A stretch of 64,000 bases of DNA, from contig JAOSKU010000001.1 of the NCBI GenBank assembly GCA_027493445.1, positions 856,501 to 920,500 of the forward strand, in the 5' to 3' direction. The position numbers and the translations under genes are program-made. This document shows positions 23,339-32,562 of this stretch, piece by piece. The DNA comes from Thermoleophilia bacterium. GTDB lineage: Bacteria > Actinomycetota > Thermoleophilia > RBG-16-64-13. Below the pieces are notes generated by a model. That model worked only from the letters and a program-made list of their open reading frames with translations. It was not told the origin of the DNA and made no database searches. The first letter of the stretch is position 1. Each line of letters opens with the position of its first letter.

Positions 23339-23694
23339 AGTTCTACCTTGACGAGGACCTGAGCCCGCGCATAGCCGAGATCTCGCGGAAACTGAATCTA
23401 GACTGCGTGAGCGCTCATGAGTTGGAAATGGTTGGGGCTTCAGATGAAGAGCAACTCGACTTCGCCGCCCAAGATGGCAGATGCCTCGTCACATTCAATC
23501 GAAATGATTTCATCATGCTGACTCGGCTCTATCTAGATAGCAGCCGCTCTCACTACGGGGTTGTCGTTGTCCCCCATTCGTTCAGAGGCAACGAGTTTAT
23601 GCGCATAGCAGGGGCGCTCTCGGGACTGCATGCCGTCAACCCCGGCGGCCTCACGCCATACACCCTGACCTTCCTGAAGGACGACCCGCGTTGA
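23335..23694 (+). CDS. DUF5615 PIN-like toxin
   Basis: 119-residue protein beginning MKFYLDEDLSPRIAEI, the typical DUF5615 (Mut7-C/PIN-like) opening with clustered acidic residues. DEEQLDFAAQDGRCLVTFNR and NDFIML follow, giving a PIN-like pattern of acidic residues expected to bind Mg2+ for RNase activity. It is the downstream partner of the DUF433 gene (4-base overlap). RNase activity is inferred from the fold, not seen. The genes look intact, while everything around them is decayed. Confidence 0.8.
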   Translation: MKFYLDEDLSPRIAEISRKLNLDCVSAHELEMVGASDEEQLDFAAQDGRCLVTFNRNDFIMLTRLYLDSSRSHYGVVVVPHSFRGNEFMRIAGALSGLHAVNPGGLTPYTLTFLKDDPR

Positions 23695-23740
23695 GACTCT
23701 GAGCGCTCTGCAATTCGAACAGGAAAGCCCCTCGACGCTC

Positions 23741-23764
23741 GGTCAAGTCTTGTAATGTGGGGTA
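23741..23764 (+). repeat. left terminal inverted repeat of the IS256-family element
   Basis: Matches the reverse complement of 25034-25060 over GGTCAAGT, TTGT and TGTGG blocks, with small gaps. Confidence 0.5.
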
Positions 23765-23860
23765 GCAGCCCGGTGGCCGAGGCCGAGTAGCAGATCGGCC
23801 ATCGGGCGTCCTAGAATCGTCGAGCGTTCCAGCAAGAACATCGACGAGAGGAGCACCACG

Positions 23861-25007
23861 ATGGCCGACATGTACAGCATGACGCCTGCCGAGGCAGCAA
23901 GCAAGGTTCTGGAGTCTGAGCACGGCGACTTTCTGCGGGAAGCGGTGCGTTGCGTACTGCGTGACCTCATGGAAGGTGAGGTGAGCGAGATCGCGGGGGC
24001 CAGTTTCGGCGAGCGTTCCCCCGAGCGGGCCGTGCAGCGCAACGGCTACCGCCCGCGCAGCTTCGACACCCGGGTGGGCACCATCGAGCTCGCCATCCCC
24101 CGCCTCCGGCGGGGGAGCTACTTCCCCCGTTTCCTCGAACCCGCCGCCGCAGCGAGCAGGCGCTGGTGGCCGTGGTGACCGAAGCCTATGTGAACGGGGT
24201 CTCCACGCGCAAGGTGGAGCGCCCGGTGGAGCAACTCGGCATCGAGTCCATGAGCCGCTCCAGCGTGAGTCGGCTCTGCACGGTCCTCGACGAGCAGGTG
24301 CGGCTCTTCTAAGAGCGCCCCTTGGAGGGCCGCTATCCCTACCTTTGGCTGGATGGCCGCATCGAGCGGGTGCGGGAGATGGGGGTGTCCGTCAGAAAGC
24401 TCTGGTGGTGGCCTACGGGGTCCACGAGACGCGGCGGCGAGAGGTGCTCGGCACGGACGTCGGCGCAATCGAGAGCGAAGCCTTCTGGCGGGAGTTTGTG
24501 CGCTCTTTGGTGGCCCGCGGTCTTCAGGGGGTCCGCCTATGCATCTCTGATGCCCACACCGGGCTGAAGCGGGCGATCGCCCAGGTGCTCGGCTGTCCCT
24601 GGCAACGCTGCACTGTTCGCTTCGTCCGGGACATGAAGGGCCATGTGGGCCGGGCCCAGCAGCAGATGGTCTCGGCCGCCCTCCTCGAGGAGGCAGAAGA
24701 CGACCTTCTTGCCTTCATGCACTTCCCGGCGGAGCACTGGTCGAAGCTGCGCTCGACCAACCCCTTGGAGCGCATCAATCGGGAGATCGGCCGCCGGAGC
24801 GACGTGGTGGGTATCTACCCCAACGACCAAAGCCTCCTCAGACTCACCGGGGCCCTCCTCTTGGAACAAACCGACGAGTGGCTCGTCTCCCGCCGCTACC
24901 TCTCGCTGGAGTCCCTCGCGAAGCTCTATCACGACGACACCATAGACGCCGATGAGATCACCCTGTCCATCCGTCCCGGACGAAGGGAGGTTGCTCCGGC
25001 GGCATAG
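23861..25007 (+). pseudogene. IS256-family transposase, multiply broken
   Basis: The N-terminal part (LREAVRCVLRDLMEGEVSEIAG, RNGYRPRSFDTRVGTIELAIPR) is lost in a frameshift near 24150. The next part (VAVVTEAYVNGVSTRKVE) meets a TAA at 24310-24312. A further shift near 24370-24390 leads to the frame with VAYGVHETRRREVLGTDVG, HTGLKRAI and HWSKLRSTNPLERINREIGRR. About 40 residues expected between RAQQQMVSAA and EEAEDDLLAF are missing (near 24680), so there is an internal deletion as well. With a stop, shifts outside G/C runs and a deletion, this copy is truly dead. Confidence 0.8.
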
Positions 25008-25033
25008 CCCGCAGACCTGACCGACGATCAGGA

Positions 25034-25060
25034 GTTACACCACAAGAAGGAACTTGACCG
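25034..25060 (-). repeat. right terminal inverted repeat of the IS256-family element
   Basis: Inverted, gapped copy of the left end at 23741-23764. Confidence 0.5.
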
Positions 25061-25063
25061 CTC

Positions 25064-25525
25064 GTTCCGCTCCACCTGTTCGATAGCTTCCACAGCTCGC
25101 CCTTGATCCTCCCGGAAGGCCGTGACCTAGAGGAGATGACCACGCTGCTGAGATTGATCGCCGACGAGTACACACGACCACCTGCAACCCGGGCAATGAT
25201 GTGATCATGTGTCTTCTCAGCGCCCTGCTGATCCTCGGCGCGCGACTTCACCACTGCCCATCACGTTACGCACTACGCCAAGCTCCTCAGCGTGAGTCAA
25301 CAGAGACTGTCCGACGCCTGCCGTCAAAGCACCGGGATCTCAGCGAAGGCCCTCATCTTGGAGCAACTGATGGTCGAGGCGAAACGGCATCTCTGCCACT
25401 CAGAGATGCCGATCTCGGAAATCGCGGCCCGCCTCGGCTACGACGATCCGCTCTACTTCAGCCGCGCGTTCAAGCACGCCGTAGGCCATTCGCCCCGGAC
25501 GTTCCGTTCGAGCCTGCCAAGCTGA
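25064..25525 (+). pseudogene. AraC-family regulator remnant with two frameshifts
   Basis: Three frames together make the C-terminal two-thirds of an AraC/cupin regulator. The first reads FHSSPLILPEGRDLEEMTTL, the second NPGNDVIMCLLSALLILGAR and the third VTHYAKLLSVSQQRLSDACR followed by a complete AraC HTH (ISEIAARLGYDDPLYFSRAFKHAVGHSPRTF). The shifts are near 25175 and 25255. The 5' part with most of the sensory cupin is missing next to the IS end. Probably inactivated by the insertion and then eroded. Confidence 0.65.
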
Positions 25526-25841
25526 TACGCCCTGCCGAAGCCCCGCCCGCGCGGACCGAAGAGGCGGTGTTCGCGGGGCCGCGATAGGACCATGACTCCA
25601 AGCCTGGATGATCGCGCCGCTCGCGGTCTCGCGTCCCCGTTCGCGCAACCGACAACGCATAGTCTGCTTAACGGCGCCGACCCACGGGAGCCAGAGGGTC
25701 GTAATGTTCGAAACCTACCGAGTCCTTGGAACTGCCGCCGGAGAGACCATGAACTGATCCACCGGCTCAGGATAGTCGCGAATGAAAATGAGGTTGGGCA
25801 CGAAGGAGTCGACTGGCGGCTCACCGAGGTCCAAGAACGCC
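25526..25841 (+). other. no gene recognised
   Basis: About 315 bases between the araC remnant and the hairpin before tRNA-Ala. Short open frames exist on both strands, but none has a ribosome binding site or a recognisable domain. Probably decayed island sequence. Confidence 0.5.
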
Positions 25842-25868
25842 CGAAGCCCGGTGTCTAACCGGGCTTCG
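25842..25868 (-). terminator. perfect 10-bp hairpin downstream of tRNA-Ala
   Basis: CGAAGCCCGG and CCGGGCTTCG form a perfect 10-bp stem around a 7-base loop, 34 bases past the tRNA 3' end. No T-run follows, so intrinsic termination is possible but not certain. It could also protect a processed 3' end. Confidence 0.45.
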
Positions 25869-25902
25869 AGTCCGAACTACGCACACTACGTCCCTCAGGA
25901 AG

Positions 25903-25975
25903 TGGAGGTAAGGGGACTCGAACCCCTGACCTCAACGCTGCCAGCGTCGCGCTCTCCCAACTGAGCTATACCCCC
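25903..25975 (-). tRNA. tRNA-Ala (anticodon GGC)
   Basis: A full cloverleaf of 73 bases can be folded. The acceptor stem GGGGGTA/TACCTCC contains the G3-U70 pair that marks alanine tRNAs. The D arm is GCTC...GAGC, and the anticodon stem CGACG/CGTTG has loop CTGGCAG with anticodon GGC. The T arm is AGGGG TTCGAGT CCCCT and the discriminator base is A. CCA is not encoded. It lies at the border between the decayed island and the sulfate assimilation operon. Confidence 0.95.
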
Positions 25976-26043
25976 ACAGCGGGCACGGATTATACAGGCT
26001 GCTTTGGGGGCGTGCAACCGCAGGGCACAGCACCACATCACCC

Positions 26044-26072
26044 TTGACATCGCCGGGCGGCGCCGCTATGCT
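26044..26072 (+). promoter_or_regulatory. sigma-A-type promoter of the sulfate assimilation operon
   Basis: TTGACA at 26044-26049 and TATGCT at 26067-26072 are spaced by exactly 17 bases. The start would be near 26079, leaving an untranslated leader of about 80 bases before the DUF2061 ATG. That leader is clearly AT-richer than its surroundings (GTCGATCGAATTTAGCAG region), which could hold an operator for a sulfur-responsive regulator, though no known site is recognised. Confidence 0.7.
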
Positions 26073-26159
26073 GCGGGCAGATGTTGAGTAAGTCGATCGA
26101 ATTTAGCAGTTTTACCAGTAGAGGCATTCGCGCCACCCACGAGCCTAGGAGGGTCCCAC

Positions 26160-26381
26160 ATGGAATCGGTCCGGCGGAGCGCGGTCAAGGCCCTGAGCTG
26201 GCGCACCTTCGCCTCCCTGAACACCGGGCTCATCACCTGGCTTGTCACCGGCCGTCTGGGCTTGGCGGCCACTATCGGCGTCACCGACTCCCTGGCCAAG
26301 CTCGTCACCTATTTCCTCCACGAGAGGCTATGGGACCGCATCGCCTACGGTCGTCCCAAGGAGCCTGAGTACCAGATCTGA
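26160..26381 (+). CDS. DUF2061 small membrane protein
   Basis: 73 residues. DUF2061 proteins have two hydrophobic stretches and frequently accompany sulfate assimilation genes. Here RSAVKALSWRTFASLNTGL opens the domain, followed by ITWLVTGRLGLAATIGVTDSLAKLVTYFLHERLWDRI. AGGAGG lies 7 bases before ATG 26160. It is the first gene of the operon with cysH 29 bases downstream. A role in sulfate or sulfite handling at the membrane is inferred only from this repeated association. Confidence 0.85.
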   Translation: MESVRRSAVKALSWRTFASLNTGLITWLVTGRLGLAATIGVTDSLAKLVTYFLHERLWDRIAYGRPKEPEYQI

Positions 26382-26410
26382 CCCCCACCCACCCCGCAGA
26401 AAGGAAACCC

Positions 26411-27136
26411 ATGGAAGCAAGCAGCGCCTCCCCGAGCATCCCCGACCTGGTCGAAGGTCTGGACTTCGCCGAGAAGGTCGATCGCGCCCTCGACCTCATC
26501 GCCGATGCCCGCCGCACCTACGGCAAAGGCCTGGTGGTTGCGAACAGCTTGGGAAAGGACTCCTCGGCCGTGTGGCACCTGGCCCGACGGGTTGACCCGA
26601 GGATCAAGGGGTTCATCGTCACCACCCGCTTCAAGCCGGCGAAGACGGTGGCTTTCATGCGCGAAGAGACGGCCCGCACCCCCCTCCTCCGCGTCTACAG
26701 CAACGACGGCCCCATACCCGACAAGCTCTACGAGACGGAGCCCGACCGGTGCTGCGAGATTCTCAAGGTGGGACCCACCCGGCAGGCCGTGGAGGAGATG
26801 GGCGTCACCTGCTGGGTGACCGGGCTTCGTTGCACGGAAGGGCGCACCCGCACCGACTTCCGCGAGATCGAGGAGCGCGACCCAGGGCTCGTCAAGCTCA
26901 ACCCCATCCTCCTATGGCACGAACGCGAGGTGTGGCAGTACTTGGCCCTCAACCGGGTGCCGGTCAACCCCCTCTACGCCCAGGGCTACCGGTCGCTGGG
27001 CTGCGCACCCTGCACCCGCATCTCCACGGGAGCCAACGAGCGGGCCGGCCGCTGGGTAGGCACGAGCAAGTGCGGGGGTGAGTGCGGCATCCATACCCGG
27101 CCGCTGCGGGACGTCACGGGGGTGGTCCCACGATGA
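26411..27136 (+). CDS. cysH: phosphoadenylyl/adenylyl-sulfate reductase
   Basis: Reduces (P)APS to sulfite. The 241-residue protein has the PP-loop (VVANSLGKDSSAVWHLARR) and the pairs RCCEILKV and GCAPCTRI. These CC...CxxC cysteines are the [4Fe-4S] ligands of the APS-reducing branch, so APS is the more likely substrate. The C-terminal KCGGECGIH carries the catalytic thiol found in this family. It overlaps the next gene in an ATGA junction. No sulfate adenylyltransferase is present in the window. Confidence 0.93.
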   Translation: MEASSASPSIPDLVEGLDFAEKVDRALDLIADARRTYGKGLVVANSLGKDSSAVWHLARRVDPRIKGFIVTTRFKPAKTVAFMREETARTPLLRVYSNDGPIPDKLYETEPDRCCEILKVGPTRQAVEEMGVTCWVTGLRCTEGRTRTDFREIEERDPGLVKLNPILLWHEREVWQYLALNRVPVNPLYAQGYRSLGCAPCTRISTGANERAGRWVGTSKCGGECGIHTRPLRDVTGVVPR

Positions 27137-28248
27137 CGGGCGCGGCTCCGTGGCCAGCAGGAGCCCCTGCGGCCGCTGCCCCTTCTACTGGGAGGGCCGC
27201 TGCGCCCCGCCGGACCGCGCCCCTGCCGGCCGATCTCAAGACCGGCGGCATCGTGCCCCAGCGGGAGCCCGACCGCTTCACCGTGCGCGTGCGCACCCCC
27301 ATGGGGCGGCTCCTCCCCGCCCACCTGCGCGCCCTGGCCGATTGTGCCGAGCGGTTCGGCTCGGGGGAGCTGCATCTCACGGTGCGGCAGACGCCGGAGA
27401 TCCTCGACGTTCCACGCGCCGCTTTGCCCGGGCTCCTCGCGACGCTGGCCGCTTCCGGGCTGGGGCGGGCGGCTGCCGGCCCCGTAGTGAGGGCGGTGTC
27501 CGGCTGCTCGGGGTGCCAGGTCACCCCGAATGGGCTGGTCGATAGCCTGGGGCTGGGGCTCGAGGCCGACGCTCGGTTCTTCGGCCGCCCTTGCCCCTCG
27601 AAGTTCAAGCTGACCTTCGCGGGCTGCCCCACCGACTGCGTACGGGCCAAAGGGGCCGACCTGGGTTTCGTGGGTCGGGTCGAGGTGGAGGTCGACCCGG
27701 AACGATGCGAACGATGCGGCCTCTGCAGCGACACCTGCCGCGAGGGCGCCATCACCGCCGACACGACCGGCCTGCCCGTCGTGGACCCGCAGGCATGCGT
27801 GGGATGCGCGCACTGCGTGCGCGCCTGTCCGGTCGGAGCCCTCGAGGCGGCCCGCACCGGTCTCGACGTCTATGCGGGAGGCAAGCACGGCCGCCATCCG
27901 CGGTCCGGAGAGCGGATCGCTACGATGATCACCGAGGACCGGGCTCTCGAGACTATCGAGCGGACCCTCGCATGGTATCGCCGCCACGGTTCCTCGGGCG
28001 AACGGCTGGGCACTGTGCTCGACCGCCTCGGCACTGAGGACCTTGCGGCCACAGTGGCCGAGGACACGGACAACGGCCGCTGCATCTCCGCCCAGACCTG
28101 GTCTCAGAATGACGCCTCGCCGCCAGGGTACGATGGGCGCGGGCGAGGCAAGGACGCAGGGAGCGGGCGTAGCAGCGCTACGGACGCGACCGAGGGCGCC
28201 GCATCGGGCCGCCCAGTGCGGGCGGCGGCGGCCAAGGCTTCGTCTTGA
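27133..28248 (+). CDS. siroheme sulfite/nitrite reductase-like protein with two 4Fe-4S modules
   Basis: 371 residues, presumed to reduce the sulfite made by CysH. After a Pro/Ala-rich start (residues 1-35) comes a ferredoxin-like half domain (FTVRVRTPMGRLLPAHLRAL, LHLTVRQTPEI). The cluster/siroheme ligand region is SGCSGCQVTPNGL and FAGCPTDC, followed by two ferredoxin repeats (CERCGLCSDTCREGAI and CVGCAHCVRACPVGAL). This matches the short anaerobic or assimilatory type. The last ~45 residues are Gly/Ala/Arg-rich and encoded by a repeat element (28104-28250), so they were probably added by its insertion. Confidence 0.87.
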   Translation: MTGAAPWPAGAPAAAAPSTGRAAAPRRTAPLPADLKTGGIVPQREPDRFTVRVRTPMGRLLPAHLRALADCAERFGSGELHLTVRQTPEILDVPRAALPGLLATLAASGLGRAAAGPVVRAVSGCSGCQVTPNGLVDSLGLGLEADARFFGRPCPSKFKLTFAGCPTDCVRAKGADLGFVGRVEVEVDPERCERCGLCSDTCREGAITADTTGLPVVDPQACVGCAHCVRACPVGALEAARTGLDVYAGGKHGRHPRSGERIATMITEDRALETIERTLAWYRRHGSSGERLGTVLDRLGTEDLAATVAEDTDNGRCISAQTWSQNDASPPGYDGRGRGKDAGSGRSSATDATEGAASGRPVRAAAAKASS

Positions 28249-28250
28249 GA
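28104..28250 (+). repeat. ~147-bp imperfect palindromic repeat element
   Basis: Its two ends are inverted copies: TCAGAATGACGCCTCGCCGC on the left and, in reverse, TCAAGACGAAGCCTTGGCCG on the right. The centre is CGTAGCAGCGCTACG. The left end recurs at 63971-64000 and the right end at 42350-42400, so it is dispersed in this genome. The copy lies inside the reductase reading frame and supplies its stop codon. Confidence 0.6.
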
Positions 28251-28257
28251 CGAGCTC

Positions 28258-28764
28258 TCACTCGATGATCAGCGCGGGAGCCTCTTTCCAGAGCACGTCG
28301 AGCCGGTAGAACTCCCGGGCCTCGGGGGTAAAGACGTGCACGATGAAGTCCAGATAGTCGACCAGGACCCATTCCCCGTCCCCGGCGCCCTCCGTGTGGG
28401 CCGGCACGAGACCGAGCTCCTTCTTCAGTTTGAGGGTCACCTCCTCGGCGATGCGCCGGGTCTGGCGCGTGCTGCGGCCCGAGCAGACCACCAGGTAGTC
28501 GGTGTAGGTGACCAGCTCATGCATGTCGATGATACGGATGTCCTCACCCTTCAGGCCCGAGGCCGTGGCGGCCGCGAGCAGCGCGTGCCGGCGGATCAGC
28601 TCGAGCTCCTCTGAAGAATGGGCCGCGCGGGGGCGATCTCGAACCGGAATGCCGGCTTCGGGACCGAAGGGCTCCGCCGGACGGACCTCCCCCGCACCCA
28701 GCTCGCGGTCCCCGTCTTCAACCGGCGCCTGCCTCTCGACCCGCGCCTCGTTGTCTTCAGCCAT
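28258..28764 (-). CDS. rsfS: ribosomal silencing factor RsfS
   Basis: RsfS (Iojap/YbeB family) binds ribosomal protein uL14 and blocks joining of subunits in starved cells. The domain covers about residues 55-165: LLAAATASGLKGEDIRIIDM, TDYLVVCSGRSTRQTRRIAEEV, EGAGDGEWVLVDYLDFIVHVF, REFYRLDVLW. The first 50 residues are an acidic extension not typical of the family. ATG 28764 begins 9 bases after the guaA stop codon. Same strand as guaA and the sugar kinase. Confidence 0.92.
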   Translation of the reverse strand: MAEDNEARVERQAPVEDGDRELGAGEVRPAEPFGPEAGIPVRDRPRAAHSSEELELIRRHALLAAATASGLKGEDIRIIDMHELVTYTDYLVVCSGRSTRQTRRIAEEVTLKLKKELGLVPAHTEGAGDGEWVLVDYLDFIVHVFTPEAREFYRLDVLWKEAPALIIE

Positions 28765-28772
28765 GCGGCTCT

Positions 28773-30313
<1,541 letters not shown>

Positions 30314-30317
<4 letters not shown>

Positions 30318-31264
30318 ACGGGGCTCACCGCCTCCAGCTCCACCGCTGGCTCGAGCCGCCGCACATCACCGGGTGTCAGGACCCCGGCTCCCGGAGTCAA
30401 CGTATTGGCGGCCGCGCACGCCAGAGCGAAACGGATACATTCTTCTTGGGACGCTCCTTCAAGCAGCTTCGCGGCGAAGCCGCCCACCATGGCGTCGCCC
30501 GAGCCGACCGTGGAAACCGCTTCGACCCGGGGGGCCCGTCCCAGGATGGTCGTCGACCCTCCGTCTCCGTTGGCCAGTTGGGCCACGCACCCCAGCCGCG
30601 ACTTGATGACCGCCGACACAGCCCCCAGCTCGCGCAAACTGGCGACCGCCCGGATGAAATCGTCGTTGGTGCTGAACTCGTAGCCGATGATCATCTCCGC
30701 TTCCACCCGGTTGGGGAAGACCATGTCGGGCCCCGCTTTGATCCCCTGACGCAAGGGTTCGCCGTGGGTGTCGAGGAAGATGGGGGCCCCCTGCCCCTTG
30801 AGCAACCCGATGAGCTCGGCGTAGATATCCTGGTCGATTCCGCGGGGCAGGCTGCCGGCCAGGATGATGACGTCGGCGGCCTTGGTCAGGTACTCCAGCT
30901 TCTCGCGCATGAGCTCGAGCTCCTGGGCGCCGATCTCCGGACCGTACTCGTTGATCTCGGTCACGATGTTGGTCGTGGGGTCGATGACCGCCGTCGAGGT
31001 CCGGGACTCGTCATCGATGCGCACGAAGTCGCTCAGGATACCTTCCCGATTGAGGTCGGCGATCAGGCGATCTCCCGTGCGGCCGCCCGCGAATCCGGTG
31101 GCAATCACGGGTTGACCCAATGTCTTCACCACCCGGGCCACGTTCACTCCCTTGCCGCCGGGAAGGGTCAGGGTCTCGGTGGAACGATGCCGGAATCCGA
31201 CCTCGAAGTTCGGGACGGTCAGCGTCCGATCGATGGCGGCATTCAGTGTAACGGTCAGGATCAT
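30314..31264 (-). CDS. PfkB-family 1-phosphofructokinase-like sugar kinase
   Basis: About 316 residues. It belongs to the hexose-phosphate branch of PfkB kinases (1-phosphofructokinase, 6-phosphofructokinase 2, tagatose-6-phosphate kinase). Visible landmarks are [42 protein letters not shown] and the catalytic loop [12 protein letters not shown]. Without a PTS neighbour the exact substrate is open; in an organism with otherwise classical lower glycolysis it might serve as its phosphofructokinase. ATG 31264 is preferred over the start 9 bases upstream because the family begins there. Confidence 0.85.
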
Positions 31265-31282
31265 GTGAACCACTCACCCAAG

Positions 31283-32470
31283 CTAGACGTTCGTGCTCAG
31301 CCAGTACTTGAAACGATCCCAGAGGAAGCGCAGCTTCACAGCCAGGGTGGCCTTCTCAACGGCCGTCCCGGCCACCAGTTCCACCTCGCCTGCAGGCCGG
31401 CCGCCGACCGTGTATACCACCTTCCCCAGAGTCTGTCCCTTCTCGACAGGGAGCTCCAGCTGGTCGACGACCGTCACCGTCTGCTCGACGGGGTCGTCGG
31501 CATAGACGGTGCGCACCAGCCGGCGATCGGTGAGCAGCGGCAGCTTCCCACTGAAATGATAGGGCACGTCGACCTCGGCCACCGGGAGATCTTTGTCGGT
31601 CAGTACCACCCGCTGGTACTTGGCGAAACCGTACTCCAGCAACTTGACGGTGTCGTCATCAACGCTTTCCTTGGTCGGCTCGCCCAAGATCACGCTGATC
31701 AGCGACACGCCGTCACGCGCCCCCGACCCCACCAGACAGTACCCCGCCTTGCCTGTGTATCCCGTCTTGATGCCTGTGATGAAGGGGGTCTCGCCCACGA
31801 GATCGTTGCGATTGTGCAAGGTCCGCTTGTACTCGTGCCCCGGCCAAGGAATGGTTGCGGTCACAGTCGAGACCAGCCGCCGGAACTCCTCGTTCCGCAT
31901 GGCATAACGGGCCAGCGCAGCCAGGTCTCGAGCCGAGGAGTAATGCTCCTTGGCCTCCAGTCCATGGGGGTTGGCGTAGTGCGTATTTTTCAGCCCCAGC
32001 GAAATCGCTTTCTCGTTCATCTTCTGGACAAAACCCTCGAGGCTCCCGGCCGAGGCCTCGGCCAGGGCCACGGCCGCGTCGTTGGCGCTGCGCACCAGGA
32101 GAGCGTAGAGCAGATCACTCACGCTCAAGCTCTCGCCGGGCTCCAACCAGATCTCGGACTCCCCGACGTCGGCGGCCTTCTTCGAGGCGGTGACCATCCG
32201 ATCCATGGGAAGGGTCTCCAAACTGAGAATGCCGGTCATGATCTTGGTGGTGGAGGCCGTGGACCGGCGTTCGTCGGCATTCTTCTCATAGATGACCCGG
32301 CCGTCATCCATGTCGACCAGGATGGCCGAGACACCACCGATCTCGGGAGGTTGACCCGTGGAAGCGGCGGCCGCGGCCGGATTCGCCGGCAGGAGTGACC
32401 CGAGCAGGACAAACAGTACGAAAAGCAGGATCAGCGGGGTAGCTGTCCTTCTCGCGAATCTCCGGGTCAT
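31283..32470 (-). CDS. dacF: D-alanyl-D-alanine carboxypeptidase (PBP5/DacF type)
   Basis: Trims the terminal D-alanine from peptidoglycan stem peptides outside the membrane. The 395-residue protein has a signal peptide (residues 1-36, hydrophobic core LILLFVLFVLLGSLL, AAAAA cleavage region). Its penicillin-binding motifs are STTK (Ser73, Lys76), SAND and IKTGYTG. A C-terminal beta domain follows and the last 20 residues (LRFLWDRFKYWLSTNV) form an amphipathic membrane anchor. ATG 32470 has no ribosome binding site but a TATACT 7 bases upstream, which suggests a leaderless message. Confidence 0.93.
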   Translation of the reverse strand: MTRRFARRTATPLILLFVLFVLLGSLLPANPAAAAASTGQPPEIGGVSAILVDMDDGRVIYEKNADERRSTASTTKIMTGILSLETLPMDRMVTASKKAADVGESEIWLEPGESLSVSDLLYALLVRSANDAAVALAEASAGSLEGFVQKMNEKAISLGLKNTHYANPHGLEAKEHYSSARDLAALARYAMRNEEFRRLVSTVTATIPWPGHEYKRTLHNRNDLVGETPFITGIKTGYTGKAGYCLVGSGARDGVSLISVILGEPTKESVDDDTVKLLEYGFAKYQRVVLTDKDLPVAEVDVPYHFSGKLPLLTDRRLVRTVYADDPVEQTVTVVDQLELPVEKGQTLGKVVYTVGGRPAGEVELVAGTAVEKATLAVKLRFLWDRFKYWLSTNV

Positions 32471-32477
32471 GGCCGGG

Positions 32478-32483
32478 AGTATA
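32478..32483 (-). promoter_or_regulatory. -10 box of probable leaderless promoter (dacF)
   Basis: TATACT on the minus strand, 7 bases before the dacF ATG. A second TATACT on the plus strand at 32520-32525 points the other way, towards the membrane protein gene, so this is a divergent promoter region. Confidence 0.45.
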
Positions 32484-32562
32484 GCATGGCCCCCTCCCCG
32501 CTCCGCGGGTCCACGATGCTATACTCGCGCCCCGAGGGCCGGTACTGCGAAGGAGGTGTGAC

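Larger units (their letters stand above)
23741..25060 (+). mobile_element. degenerate IS256-family insertion sequence
   Basis: A broken transposase gene lies between imperfect inverted ends. The left end (23741-23764) starts GGTCAAGTCTTGTAATG. The right end (25060-25034 read in reverse) starts GGTCAAGTTCCTTCTTG, and both continue into TGTGG/GTA sequence. The flanks share only GCTC and give no clean target duplication. The element interrupts the region just upstream of a broken araC gene. Confidence 0.65.

Noticed and set aside
25842..25975. Integrase attachment site at tRNA-Ala
   Set aside because: The setting is suggestive, but I found no second copy of the tRNA 3' end and no integrase gene.
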